From contig NZ_JBBOWX010000001.1 of assembly GCF_038007285.1 (NCBI RefSeq), positions 3,489,501-3,553,500 on the forward strand: a DNA stretch of 64,000 nucleotides, read 5' to 3'. The notes under the pieces were generated by a model that ran no database searches, was not told where the DNA came from, and saw nothing but the letters and a program-made list of their open reading frames with translations. Of this stretch, positions 1-8,900 are shown piece after piece. This DNA comes from Sporosarcina sp. FSL K6-3457 (lineage in GTDB: Bacteria > Bacillota > Bacilli > Bacillales_A > Planococcaceae). The translations under genes and the position numbers were made by a program. Each line of letters begins with the position of its first letter. Position 1 is the first letter of the stretch.

Positions 1-550
1 GAACTTTCACTTCTTTTAACAATTCAAAAGGTGTTCTGTTTTCAAGAAACTGGATATAATCAGCCGTTGGATAATAGAGGACAATATCCACTGCCCGCTT
101 TTGTTTCTCAACTGAACGTAAAATCGTATCAATAACCTTCCTAAAGATCTGAATGGAAAATGGATTAAAAAAGTAAAATCGGTTGTCCGTCGACTCTACT
201 TTATAGTCCTCCGCCAGACAACATTCAAAACGAACAGTGTCATTGCTCCCCCTCGTCTTCTCCCTATAACTTGCCTGATTTTCAAGCGCCTCTTGATACA
301 GCTGCACGCTCATTTCAATCCCTGTCACTGATACTTGGAAACGGTTATGCAGGTAAAACGCCAGCCGCCCTTTACCACAGCCAAAATCTACGACCCCATC
401 TGTTCTTTCCAGTTCATAGTCATCGAATAATTCATCTAATGCCAAATAAGGCGTTGCCTCATAACGATTATAATGGGACGACTGATTTTGCCACTCTCGT
501 GTGCCCACCGTTTTGATGCGCAACAAGCGATCGTAGTCTTTGTCATTCAT
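1..550 (-). CDS. SAM-dependent methyltransferase (3' end cut by window edge)
   Basis: The minus-strand frame is open from an ATG at 550 to the window edge, about 183 codons, so the C-terminus is missing. It has the class I methyltransferase glycine-rich loop VDFGCGKGRLAFYL (around residues 53-66), followed by an acidic residue in TGIEMS that would bind the SAM ribose, and a later FNPFS segment. This fits a Rossmann-fold methyltransferase acting on a small molecule, RNA or protein; the substrate cannot be told. AAAGGAG about 10 bases upstream supports the start. No partner gene is visible in the window; the next gene upstream, the HAD phosphatase, is on the same strand but is separated by a terminator-like hairpin at 619-653. 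Confidence 0.8.
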   Translation of the reverse strand, partial: MNDKDYDRLLRIKTVGTREWQNQSSHYNRYEATPYLALDELFDDYELERTDGVVDFGCGKGRLAFYLHNRFQVSVTGIEMSVQLYQEALENQASYREKTRGSNDTVRFECCLAEDYKVESTDNRFYFFNPFSIQIFRKVIDTILRSVEKQKRAVDIVLYYPTADYIQFLENRTPFELLKEVKV

Positions 551-618
551 AGATATCCTGCTCCTTTATTACCTTACTATAATCATGAATTACCATAGCA
601 GGTCTAATGACACAAACT

Positions 619-653
619 AAAATCCCCTCTGAATGATACTCAAAGGGGATTTT
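619..653 (-). terminator. Rho-independent terminator after the HAD gene
   Basis: Inverted arms AAAATCCCCT and AGGGGATTTT lie just past the stop codon of the HAD phosphatase gene at 667. Both arms end in A/T runs, so it could act in either direction. Confidence 0.75.
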
Positions 654-666
654 ATATATGTTAACA

Positions 667-1524
667 TCACTTCTGTAAAATATACGTCCGTAAAGCATAA
701 GCGACACCATCTTCATTATGATGCTTCGTAATATGCGTACTCATCTCTTTCAACTGCTGTTCCGCATTGCCCATTGCAATACTTATCCCAGCAACTTCAA
801 ACATTGTTATATCATTATAATTATCCCCAATGGCAACCGTATTTTCTAAAGGAATATCTAAATAGTTAGCCATAAACTGTAAAGCACTACCTTTACCCGC
901 ATCAGGATGACCCAATTCCAAATTCATACTTCCTGATGAAGTGACATAGAGATCGTCTCTTCCGGCAAACTCTTCACGCAGCTGACTTAACTTACCATCA
1001 TCTAATGATAGCACTAATAGCTTATAGACATTCAAGTGTGCAATATCAGGGGTTTGGTAAGCTGTCGTAGACAATGTTTCATTCAAATCATATGTATGAT
1101 CGAGATAATGGTGCATCATTTCACCCACCCAGCCCGTAAGCTCTTCTGCGGCCTGTTCAATCTCTTTCCCCAGTAATTCCTTACCGCCTAGTCGATTGAA
1201 AATACCTTGTGCAGTGTACAGCTCATAGTGAACCTCACTCTTTTCGAGAATCCCAACAACTTCCTCAACCACTTGGGTCGGAATTGAAAAACGCTGAATC
1301 TCTTGCCCTTTATAATAAGAAACAGCACCATTTCCGGTCATAATCGGACATACAATCCCCGTAGGTCGAAGAATTTCTTCCACATCAGGCAAGGCACGTC
1401 CAGAAGATATTGCAACGATATCTCCTTGTTTTTGCACCTCTAAAATGGCTTCTTTGTTTGCTTCACTAATCGTACCGTTTTCCGATAATAATGTACCATC
1501 TAGATCAATCGCAATTAATTTCAA
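667..1524 (-). CDS. Cof-type HAD-IIB family phosphatase
   Basis: This is a cytoplasmic haloacid dehalogenase-like phosphatase, probably acting on sugar phosphates or flavin/pyridoxal phosphates as relatives do. The N-terminus carries HAD motif I, AIDLDGTLL (nucleophile and acid/base aspartates), then a conserved SSGR (motif II), a lysine-containing linker (motif III) and GDNYNDITMF (motif IV, magnesium aspartates) near the C-terminus. The length of about 285 residues and the large cap between motifs II and III fit subclass IIB. The frame is open to a TTG at 1548, but AAGGGA at 1539-1534 places the more likely start at TTG 1524, giving an N-terminus of MKLIAIDLDG. The substrate is not predictable from sequence. 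Confidence 0.88.
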   Translation of the reverse strand: MKLIAIDLDGTLLSENGTISEANKEAILEVQKQGDIVAISSGRALPDVEEILRPTGIVCPIMTGNGAVSYYKGQEIQRFSIPTQVVEEVVGILEKSEVHYELYTAQGIFNRLGGKELLGKEIEQAAEELTGWVGEMMHHYLDHTYDLNETLSTTAYQTPDIAHLNVYKLLVLSLDDGKLSQLREEFAGRDDLYVTSSGSMNLELGHPDAGKGSALQFMANYLDIPLENTVAIGDNYNDITMFEVAGISIAMGNAEQQLKEMSTHITKHHNEDGVAYALRTYILQK

Positions 1525-1562
1525 AACATTCAATCCCTTTCTATTCAATTACGCTTTGTTCA

Positions 1563-3218
1563 TTATACCTCATTCCTTCGTATTCGTTTAGATTCCCTTG
1601 TCTTTCGCGGAAAAACCCTTCGCCAACCTAGCAATACAGCAAACAAAAGTACAACAATGTAGATGTAAATACCAAAGTCAAAGCTAGTAGCAATCAGATG
1701 GCCAATGACAAACACACCTGTCACCACACTTAGTAACATCATTTTTGCTGTTCCGGCATCCTGAGCAAATTCAAATGACTTGGAAAATGGATACTCCTCA
1801 TCATTAATCATTTTATATGTTATCAGTGTTTGAGCAATCCCAGCCAATAAAACTGCCAACAAATCAGGCAGGATTCTCACTGTGAAAATCCAAGTAAACG
1901 CAATACTCAGCACTAGAAAAATAGGCATATACAACTTCACTAAGTAAGCTTTTAATGCCCCGCTATAAGCAGCAGATTGATGCTGAATAGGCGCCGCCTT
2001 GAACAGCCAACTTCCTTTATAACTACTTGAAAACTTCAGCATAAAAATAATGCTAGGAATCATTAAATTGCCGAAGTAAATGAAAAGAAACATTTTCCCT
2101 GTCGCAATATCCGCCCATGTTCGATCACGCAATTCACTTAGGATGAAAATAAATGGAAAGACCAGTGACATGCCAAGTACAGGATATACCTTTAGCTTAA
2201 ATTCTCTTTCTTGCTTCATCATAAGCGTAGCAAAACGAAAGAACACTCTCTCCTCGTTGTTTCGGCACGTAATCCTCGACCATAGCTCATTCAGCCAATT
2301 TCTTTTCTCCTTTCTTATTCTCGTATCACTCATTAACTTCTCTAAATTCCGTTCAAAAGAAGGCATGAGCCGAGCGTAACAATAGATCGCAAGAATCGGC
2401 ATACAGATTGCAAGGACTACGAAAATGAGTATGTAAGCAGCCCTATCACCCGCTAACAACAATTCAAAAGGCGCGCCATACCACATTGGCGGTATGAACA
2501 AATGCCACCAGCTAAATAGATACGTAAAATCCAAATCTACCAAACTAAATGACCGAATGAGTATTTGATAACCAACGACCACACCAATAGATAGTAGAAT
2601 TTGTACGTAGTTAATAATATCCTTTAATCGTTCACCATCGAAAAAGCGTAAAACAAACAAATACAATAATGAAGTGAACACGACGACCAGAAGCATCGTT
2701 AATAGCAATTCAACTAGAAAAATGGCCGTAAAAACAAGCCCATGCTTAAACAGGCCCACAACAAGCGGAATCGCAACAAATGCACCTGTAATGAAAGACA
2801 TATAAATCATGACATGCACAATTTTAGCTGCACTAATGGTTTTCCCACTAATCGGTTTCGTATGTAAAATACTTTTGTCTCTCACATCAAGCAGTACAGA
2901 CGAAAAATCGGCAATCATCGACGTCATGAGTATGAACATAATCATGCCAAAGACAATGCTCATTTGAAAAATATAATGATCACCTATCAGCATAAACGGA
3001 ATGAGCATCAGCCCATATAATCCGTATATCCACAGTGATTTCAGAAACTGATTGCCATCCTTCTTTTTTCTGGCATCATTAAAGATTGTCGGTACCCTTC
3101 GTTCGTCCATCGTCAGCTTGATACGCAATATTTTTTCCATAGCCTCGTAGTCAATGCCGAGCCCCTTAAATAGAGGTTTAAATAGAGCTAGAAACTTCAA
3201 TGATTGGAAGTCACGCAT
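1563..3218 (-). CDS. ABC exporter membrane subunit (about 551 residues)
   Basis: A large polytopic membrane protein with around ten to twelve hydrophobic segments spread over its length and a charged cytoplasmic N-terminus and middle loop. It overlaps the 3' end of the ATPase gene by a few bases, so the two are translationally coupled and form one ABC-2-like transporter. The frame is open to 3248, but GAGGGG about nine bases upstream favours ATG 3218 (MRDFQSLKF); an ATG at 3224 is a close alternative. No substrate-binding protein is present, which fits an exporter or a regulator of membrane or protease function similar to the Ecs system. The substrate is unknown. Confidence 0.8.
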   Translation of the reverse strand: MRDFQSLKFLALFKPLFKGLGIDYEAMEKILRIKLTMDERRVPTIFNDARKKKDGNQFLKSLWIYGLYGLMLIPFMLIGDHYIFQMSIVFGMIMFILMTSMIADFSSVLLDVRDKSILHTKPISGKTISAAKIVHVMIYMSFITGAFVAIPLVVGLFKHGLVFTAIFLVELLLTMLLVVVFTSLLYLFVLRFFDGERLKDIINYVQILLSIGVVVGYQILIRSFSLVDLDFTYLFSWWHLFIPPMWYGAPFELLLAGDRAAYILIFVVLAICMPILAIYCYARLMPSFERNLEKLMSDTRIRKEKRNWLNELWSRITCRNNEERVFFRFATLMMKQEREFKLKVYPVLGMSLVFPFIFILSELRDRTWADIATGKMFLFIYFGNLMIPSIIFMLKFSSSYKGSWLFKAAPIQHQSAAYSGALKAYLVKLYMPIFLVLSIAFTWIFTVRILPDLLAVLLAGIAQTLITYKMINDEEYPFSKSFEFAQDAGTAKMMLLSVVTGVFVIGHLIATSFDFGIYIYIVVLLFAVLLGWRRVFPRKTRESKRIRRNEV

Positions 3219-4011
3219 GCGCATTTTCCCCTCGCACAATCGACACAAACTTCTCTGCCCTACTTTTATGATCCGTAAATCCAGTCAATTGATTGAATAT
3301 CTCCGCAAGTGTTCCTTCATCACTCATTTCCTGTAACTCCTCAAAGCTACCATCCGCTACAATCTCACCCTTCACAAGTAAAACAATACGATTACTAATC
3401 TTCTCGACTAAATCCATAATATGTGACGAATAAAAAATCGTTTTCCCTTGCGCTGCGAGCTGTGCCAATATCTCCTGAATCACCATCATACTATTGGCAT
3501 CTAACCCACTTAACGGTTCATCTAAAAATAATAAAACAGGATCGTGCAGTAGGCTCGAAATGATTAAAACTTTCTGCTTCATTCCTTTTGAAAATGAGGA
3601 TAGCCTCGTATTCATGACGTCGCCCAAGTCAAATTCATGCATGAGCTTTGCCGCTTTTTCTTCCGCATGCTCCCGACTCATTCCATAAAGCTCAGCTGTA
3701 AAAATCAAATACTCACTCGCAGTCAAATTATCATAAGCCTCTGCATTTTCCGGAACATAACCGATTTTTCGTTTGTAAGAAGGTTCACCCGAAGCAATAT
3801 CTTGACCAAAAATCTCTACCTTCCCCTGATACGTATCAATAAGCCCCAGCATAATTTTAACAGTCGTACTCTTCCCCGCACCATTAGGACCAATATAGCC
3901 AATAATTTGCCCTTTAGCTACTTCCAAATTGACACCATTTAACACCCGTTTCCCGCCATAATCCATCGTTACATTTCTGAGGGACAATATCTTTTCAGTA
4001 GTCGACTCCAC
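3211..4011 (-). CDS. ABC transporter ATP-binding protein
   Basis: This is the cytoplasmic ATPase of the exporter encoded downstream. It has Walker A GPNGAGKST (about residues 41-49), a Q-loop region, a signature in the order LSSFSKGMKQK (a variant of LSGGQ, common in ABC-2 ATPases), Walker B LLFLDEPLSGLD and a switch histidine in YSSHIMD. The 266-residue length is normal. A GTG start at 4011 follows GAGGTGA. It overlaps the permease gene. The variant signature and the lack of a binding protein support export rather than import; the cargo cannot be inferred. Confidence 0.9.
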   Translation of the reverse strand: MESTTEKILSLRNVTMDYGGKRVLNGVNLEVAKGQIIGYIGPNGAGKSTTVKIMLGLIDTYQGKVEIFGQDIASGEPSYKRKIGYVPENAEAYDNLTASEYLIFTAELYGMSREHAEEKAAKLMHEFDLGDVMNTRLSSFSKGMKQKVLIISSLLHDPVLLFLDEPLSGLDANSMMVIQEILAQLAAQGKTIFYSSHIMDLVEKISNRIVLLVKGEIVADGSFEELQEMSDEGTLAEIFNQLTGFTDHKSRAEKFVSIVRGENAHA

Positions 4012-4099
4012 GTGCTCACCTCTTGATTATAATTATGTTATTATTCTAACAGTAATTCATCAAAAAAGTGGAAATTACCACCATTGCACCATATTCGAC

Positions 4100-4144
4100 A
4101 TAAATAAAGGCAGTTCCACACCTCAAAAGGTTGCGAAACTGCCT
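4100..4144 (-). terminator. Terminator of gltT
   Basis: Arms AGGCAGTT (4108-4115) and AACTGCCT (4137-4144) form a stem just after the gltT stop at 4153. On the minus strand it is followed by TTTATTTA. Confidence 0.7.
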
Positions 4145-4152
4145 GTCTTGTA

Positions 4153-5430
4153 TCATGCCAGTCTTTCTTCAGTAGAAGTAAAGTATTTCTCCTCTTTCTC
4201 AGATTCAAAGCGCCCTTCCCACTTCGATATGACGACCGTCGCCAGCGAGTTACCGACAACGTTCACAACCGTACGTGCCATATCTAGGATCCGGTCAATT
4301 CCCGCCACGAACGCAAGGCCTTCAAGTGGAATACCGACAGTTCCCAACGTCGCAAGTAGAACGACGAACGAAACGCCTGGGACACCCGCAATTCCTTTTG
4401 ACGTCACCATTAAAACTAACATTAACGTAATTTGCTGTGTAAGGCTCAATTCAATACCATACATTTGCGCAATGAAAATCGCGGCTAATGCCTGATACAA
4501 AGTCGATCCGTCCAAGTTAAACGAGTACCCGGTCGGAATGACAAAGGAGACGATATCTTTCGGACAACCGAACTTCTCCATCTTTTGCATAACTTTTGGC
4601 AACACCGTTTCTGAACTTGATGTCGAGTAAGCCAAGATTAATTCGTCTTTCAACACTTTCATCAGACGGAAAACACTCGTACCTGCCATTTTCGCAATAA
4701 CACCTAAGACAACAATAATAAAGAATGCCATCGTTGCATAAACGAGTATGGCCAACTTCCCAAGTGGTATTAATGATTTCAAACCAAATTTCGAGACGGT
4801 GACACCAATGAGTGCAAATACACCAATCGGTGCAAATTTCATAATCAAATTTGTAACCCAGAACATGGCGTCCGCAGTTCCTTGGAAAAATGCCAACACT
4901 GGCTTTCCTCGATCACCAATCGCTGCAATTCCTAAACCAAACAGAACAGAGAAAAAGATGATTGCCAACATATCGCCTTCGCCCATCGATTGAATAATAT
5001 TTGTTGGTACAATACCAACAACGATATCCATAATGCCCCTATCCTGCACTTCTTCAGTCGTTTGAACGTATTGTGAAATATCACCCTTCGTAAGCTCGGA
5101 CATATCGATGCCCACACCTGGCTTGAAAATATTTGCTGCTAACAAACCCACAATAATCGCGATTGTCGTAACAATTTCAAAGTAAAGCAGTGTTTTCCCG
5201 CCGAGTTTACCTAGTTGCTTGATATCTCCAGTTCCAGCAACGCCAACAATTAATGTTGAAACGATAATCGGAACAACAATCATTTTAATCATATTGATAA
5301 AAATCGTACCTAATGGCTGTAAATAGGTTTCCACTGCAGGATTTCCGTAAAAAATGGCCCCTATCGCAATTCCTAAAAATAGTCCTGCGAGTATTTGATA
5401 TGCTAAAGTAAATTTAAACTTTTTCTTCAT
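4153..5430 (-). CDS. gltT: Sodium/proton-glutamate symporter of the DAACS family
   Basis: A 425-residue membrane carrier that imports glutamate or aspartate with cations. It contains the family fingerprints: a serine-rich reentrant loop AYSTSSSETVLPK (about residues 273-285), the NLDGSTLYQ segment in TM7, a second reentrant stretch GIAGVPGVSFV and AGIDRILDMART in TM8, where the arginine and aspartate contact the substrate. These segments are very close to Bacillus and Geobacillus GltT. Start ATG 5430 follows GAGGTGAT with eight-base spacing; a TTG three bases earlier is less likely. It lies directly downstream of glnK-glnL, and a GlnL-like site sits 80-105 bases upstream, so control by glutamine/glutamate sensing is likely. 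Confidence 0.9.
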   Translation of the reverse strand: MKKKFKFTLAYQILAGLFLGIAIGAIFYGNPAVETYLQPLGTIFINMIKMIVVPIIVSTLIVGVAGTGDIKQLGKLGGKTLLYFEIVTTIAIIVGLLAANIFKPGVGIDMSELTKGDISQYVQTTEEVQDRGIMDIVVGIVPTNIIQSMGEGDMLAIIFFSVLFGLGIAAIGDRGKPVLAFFQGTADAMFWVTNLIMKFAPIGVFALIGVTVSKFGLKSLIPLGKLAILVYATMAFFIIVVLGVIAKMAGTSVFRLMKVLKDELILAYSTSSSETVLPKVMQKMEKFGCPKDIVSFVIPTGYSFNLDGSTLYQALAAIFIAQMYGIELSLTQQITLMLVLMVTSKGIAGVPGVSFVVLLATLGTVGIPLEGLAFVAGIDRILDMARTVVNVVGNSLATVVISKWEGRFESEKEEKYFTSTEERLA

Positions 5431-5513
5431 CAAAAAATCACCTCTTATATCCCAATGTAACCGCTTTCCTAAGTTCGAAATTGGTTTATAGAATATATTA
5501 CGGATAACTTATC

Positions 5514-5536
5514 GAATCCGACGAAATCCGACAAAA
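5514..5536 (-). promoter_or_regulatory. Putative GlnL operator upstream of gltT
   Basis: On the minus strand the site reads TTTTGT-CGGA-TTTCGT-CGGATTC, a tandem direct repeat with ten-base periodicity. B. subtilis GlnL is reported to bind a tandem TTTTGT-N4-TTTTGT motif, so this matches at all but one base of the two half-sites. The 10-mer GAATCCGACG within it recurs upstream of glnK at 7829-7838. Binding itself is inferred. Confidence 0.5.
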
Positions 5537-5597
5537 AATAATTCAGCATTTCAAACGAGACAATCATCTACATAACCATTATTAACGTGTCAGCCAC

Positions 5598-6482
5598 TTA
5601 TGACTGCATGAATTTATCTTCTGTTTCAAGATACAATACTTGAATAAATTTTTTGCTATTTATCTTCACTTTTATGGGCTCATGGCGATTTTCTTCAATT
5701 TGTTTCATTCGACTCCGTATTTCTTGAAAGTCAAAATAACGCGGTGCATAATACTCAAACTCTGCAGTCGTATAATCCACTACCCCTAGCGATGCCAAAT
5801 TATTAACAGCCGTAAGAAGCGTTCTCCGAATTCGTTGCTCAATCGCTTTGCTTTCTTTCGCAATATCTACATTGCCTATTTTACGTGCAACAGCTTCATA
5901 TAACTCTTTTAACGGCGGTAACTGTGCTCCCTTATCTCTTCGGCTCATTAGAATCTCAATGATCATAACGATATCGTCGCTGCCCACTTCCCCAATAATC
6001 CCCATATCGTTCAAAATCGCTAAAACAACTTCTTTCACACTTCGTGGTCTTGGTGCTTGAGTAGTCGTCCCTATATGGGCTAATGACTCTCGAATTGCCA
6101 TTAACGAAGCTTGTAAACGAAATTTTTCCGCAGTCTTTTTTAAAATGCTCTGTACTTCCACACGGTTTATCGGTTTATGAATAAAAAATTCCACACCTTG
6201 TTCATAAGCTTCTTCTACCATTTCTTTATTGACAATTTGAGAAATCATGATGAATTGCCCAGGGAAACCTTGCCCCTTCAATTGTTCCATCGTTTCAATA
6301 CCATCCAGCCCCGGCATGAGTAAATCAATCAACACAATATCAGGCTGCAATGAAAGAATGGAAGAAAGAGCCTTCACACCACTTTCAGCCTTACCAACGA
6401 CAATGCCGAGCTCTCCTTCTGTAATAACTTTCTCCAGCATTCTACGACTGGCCATGTCATCATCCACTATAAAATAACGCAG
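5598..6482 (-). CDS. glnL: Response regulator of the GlnL (YcbB) family
   Basis: Cytoplasmic response regulator paired with the kinase upstream. The receiver domain (residues 1 to about 120) has paired acidic residues at 7-9, phospho-acceptor Asp53 in VLIDLLMPG, the switch serine in MISQ and the lysine in IHKPINR. The C-terminal half (about 140-290) is the YcbB-type DNA-binding domain with SKAIEQRIRRTL and the FFDF/KKFI motifs of GlnL. No ATG fits the start. An in-frame GTG at 6467 would delete the first beta strand, whereas CTG at 6482 restores the canonical LRYFIVDDD, after a weak AGTGAG and just past the glnK stop; a TGA lies three codons farther upstream. In B. subtilis GlnL activates glutamine use; here the neighbouring target is gltT. 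Confidence 0.85.
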   Translation of the reverse strand: MRYFIVDDDMASRRMLEKVITEGELGIVVGKAESGVKALSSILSLQPDIVLIDLLMPGLDGIETMEQLKGQGFPGQFIMISQIVNKEMVEEAYEQGVEFFIHKPINRVEVQSILKKTAEKFRLQASLMAIRESLAHIGTTTQAPRPRSVKEVVLAILNDMGIIGEVGSDDIVMIIEILMSRRDKGAQLPPLKELYEAVARKIGNVDIAKESKAIEQRIRRTLLTAVNNLASLGVVDYTTAEFEYYAPRYFDFQEIRSRMKQIEENRHEPIKVKINSKKFIQVLYLETEDKFMQS

Positions 6483-6493
6483 TGTTAATCAAC

Positions 6494-7759
6494 TCACTTT
6501 CGAATGATATGAAACGGAATCGAAATGTGAAAAATCGTTCCTTGTTCCGGTACTTCAATTTGAATCTCGCCTTCCAATGTCTGAATAATTTCCTTCACAT
6601 GAGACAGGCCGATTCCCGTCGCAGCAGCACCCTGGTCATTAAACTTTGTTGTATAGCCCGGCTCAAAAATGATCGGAACATCCTCAATTGGAATGCCTTT
6701 GCCGGTATCCTTAATCTGTATACAAACACATCCTGCGTCCTCATATAGTTCAAAATGAATCTCGCCCATATCCTTAATAGATTCAACTGCGTTGGCCATA
6801 AGATTATTCAACAACGCGAGCAGTGGGATATGTTGGTCCGTTTCAAATTCAATGGATACTGACAAATGAAAAGTAATATTCTTTTTTAATAGCTCACTGT
6901 ATTTTTTATTGGCTGTCACAACGAAGCCAAGTAAATCAGAAAGTAAAAATACGTCATTTCTTTTTTCGGTTGTAATTTTCGTAAGTCCCGATAAAATACG
7001 TTGTGAATCCTTTTTTACTTCATGGATTTCCTGTGTAATCGCCAATGCTTGTACACTTAACTCCTGCAGGTTTTGCTTTTTTAATTTCCGATATAAGTCA
7101 TGGCTCGACGCTGTAATTTGTTCAATATGATTCATCGACTTTTGTAAATACAGTGTTTCTGCATACAATTCGGAACCAACACCAAGCATTTCTTGTACGC
7201 GCTTCTTTTGCTCTGAAATGGTAATGGAGCTGTACAAGCCTACAACAAAGTAACTGCGAAATAGCGCCACTCCGCCAATCAATGTCCAATCCCGTAAACC
7301 TAATCCCTCACGGTGTAATAGCCAATCCCGCAGTAGAAACTCCGCACCATTTCCGACAAACTCTAATATCACACCCCAAGTACCTAAAAGCAATGGGAAC
7401 GTTTTATACTTCTCTATATTAATGATACTTAACCCACATGCGAATAGAAAATAAAACATAAAAGATGGCAAGTGATTTTTTAAACTGATCGATAACTGAA
7501 ATTCATCGAGCATCATATCCCCGAAGAGACGAAAGCAAACGACTGTTACCCCCGTTACAAACCCCGTTTGTATAAAAGACTTCGGCGTTCTAATCAAAAT
7601 CAACAAAAAGTAGGCGATACTCCCCAATCCAAAACGGAACACCTCACCATTGAAAGGAATCACTTTAAATTCACCAGCAACCGCCGTCAGTACAGCCGTC
7701 AACACCAACGCAATTCCATCTAATCTATTTAATTTTTGTTTAAATATTTTTTTCTGCAT
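6494..7759 (-). CDS. glnK: Membrane sensor histidine kinase of the GlnK (YcbA) family
   Basis: The N-terminal 180 or so residues hold about six hydrophobic segments that form the sensor. They are followed by a phospho-acceptor histidine in SSHDLYRKLKK, a coiled stretch, and a GHKL ATPase domain with N-box LMANAVESI, G1 DTGKGIP, F-box FEPGYTTK and G2 GIGLSHVKEI. The length of 421 residues fits. ATG 7759 follows AGGAGA. It probably senses glutamine or glutamate status and phosphorylates GlnL, whose gene begins about ten bases downstream. Assignment rests on overall layout and the very GlnL-like partner. Confidence 0.85.
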   Translation of the reverse strand: MQKKIFKQKLNRLDGIALVLTAVLTAVAGEFKVIPFNGEVFRFGLGSIAYFLLILIRTPKSFIQTGFVTGVTVVCFRLFGDMMLDEFQLSISLKNHLPSFMFYFLFACGLSIINIEKYKTFPLLLGTWGVILEFVGNGAEFLLRDWLLHREGLGLRDWTLIGGVALFRSYFVVGLYSSITISEQKKRVQEMLGVGSELYAETLYLQKSMNHIEQITASSHDLYRKLKKQNLQELSVQALAITQEIHEVKKDSQRILSGLTKITTEKRNDVFLLSDLLGFVVTANKKYSELLKKNITFHLSVSIEFETDQHIPLLALLNNLMANAVESIKDMGEIHFELYEDAGCVCIQIKDTGKGIPIEDVPIIFEPGYTTKFNDQGAAATGIGLSHVKEIIQTLEGEIQIEVPEQGTIFHISIPFHIIRK

Positions 7760-7828
7760 AGTTGTCTCCTGCTTGTCGTAATAGATTAGCTACCTCTTCA
7801 TTTTCATACGTCTTCGTATTTTTAACTA

Positions 7829-7838
7829 GAATCCGACG
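7829..7838 (-). promoter_or_regulatory. GAATCCGACG element upstream of glnK
   Basis: This 10-mer is identical to the one inside the gltT upstream site (5514-5523). It lies about 70 bases upstream of the glnK start, suggesting autoregulation by GlnL. Only one half-site is clear here. Confidence 0.35.
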
Positions 7839-7855
7839 GATGTCTTACGATAAGA

Positions 7856-8746
7856 TCAAAACCGCTTATTCTCCAAAATCTCTACAAACCGTGTAGAAGC
7901 TGGTGATAGCGGTACACTTTTCAAAAAGCATACACCAATACTCCTTTTAGGGATCTCTTCGAGCAGTTGGACTTCAGATAACAACCCATTTGTTAAATAC
8001 TCTTGGGAAAATTCTTTCGTCACGCAAGCAATGCCTAAATTGATTTTCGCAAACTCTAATAATAGTTCATGTGAACCTAATTCAAATTCTGGTGAAAACT
8101 GTATACCACGTGCTATCATAAAGTCCTCTACATATTTTCTTGAATTTGATTGTGGTTCAAGAAATATTAAAGGCAATTTCACTAATTCATCCAGACTTAA
8201 TGGCTTTGCTAATATCTTTTTAAACTTTTCTCCGTAAACAAACGTATCCTGGACATCAAAACAAGGTCTTACTTCCAATGTATGGTCATCAATGGGCAAG
8301 TTACAAATTGCAATATCTACCCCACCTGATTTTAACGTCGTACAGAGCTCCACGGTTGTTCCATTAATAATTTTAAACTTAATATTGGGGTAACCATTAT
8401 GAAAAAACTCTAAAAAAGGCAGTAAAAAGTACCTTGAAATGGTATCACCTACACCAATTTTTAATTCGCCTGCCGTTAAATTCTTAAACTCTAAAATTTT
8501 TTCTTCTCCAACACGCAATAAGTTAATGGCCGAATTAGCATATTCAAATAGCAGGCTACCTTCATTTGTTAAAGACACGCCCCTAGGTGTTCGATTAAAA
8601 AGGCGTGTAGCCAATTCTTTTTCTAGCTGCATAACGGATTGGCTGACCGCTGGTTGTGTCATATACAGCTCTTTTGCTGCCTTGGAAAAACTTTTACTCA
8701 TGGCTACTTGACAAAAAACTTTATATAAATCTAGTTTACTTACCAC
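7856..8746 (-). CDS. LysR-family transcriptional regulator
   Basis: A 296-residue LysR regulator. The N-terminal winged HTH is clear (SFSKAAKELYMTQPAVSQSVMQLEKEL, described in two parts: SFSKAAKELY at about 20-29 and QPAVSQSVMQLE after it), followed by a linker helix and a two-lobed periplasmic-binding-like effector domain from about residue 90. The frame is open to ATG 8770, but AAGGGG seven bases upstream points to GTG 8746 (MVSKLDLYKVF). It is divergent from the CofE-like gene at 8901 and so is its probable regulator, in the usual LysR arrangement. The effector is unknown. Confidence 0.88.
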   Translation of the reverse strand: MVSKLDLYKVFCQVAMSKSFSKAAKELYMTQPAVSQSVMQLEKELATRLFNRTPRGVSLTNEGSLLFEYANSAINLLRVGEEKILEFKNLTAGELKIGVGDTISRYFLLPFLEFFHNGYPNIKFKIINGTTVELCTTLKSGGVDIAICNLPIDDHTLEVRPCFDVQDTFVYGEKFKKILAKPLSLDELVKLPLIFLEPQSNSRKYVEDFMIARGIQFSPEFELGSHELLLEFAKINLGIACVTKEFSQEYLTNGLLSEVQLLEEIPKRSIGVCFLKSVPLSPASTRFVEILENKRF

Positions 8747-8789
8747 ATAAGCACCCCTTATACCTATCATTCGATATATTAATTTTACT

Positions 8790-8811
8790 TATACCATTAG
8801 ACTGATGTATA
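8790..8811. promoter_or_regulatory. Possible LysR binding site in the divergent promoter
   Basis: An interrupted palindrome TATAC-N12-GTATA lies between the divergent LysR and CofE-like genes. Its size and symmetry fit a LysR box (T-N11-A type). Weak evidence on its own. Confidence 0.35.
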
Positions 8812-8828
8812 TTACAAGTAGATAGTTA

Positions 8829-8840
8829 GATAATGATAAT
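8829..8840. promoter_or_regulatory. Fur-box-like hexamer pair
   Basis: GATAATGATAAT, followed by ATC, matches two of the three hexamers of the classical Fur consensus. It lies about 60 bases upstream of the CofE-like start. It may be chance in AT-rich DNA. Confidence 0.25.
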
Positions 8841-8900
8841 ATCCGCCGTGGCTTGTCTTGCTTCGGTAAATAGACTTTATAATGCTAAGGAGCGATTCTA

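Noticed and set aside
271-516. 81-codon plus-strand ORF at the left edge
   Set aside because: It is the antisense shadow of the methyltransferase frame, which has clear family motifs.
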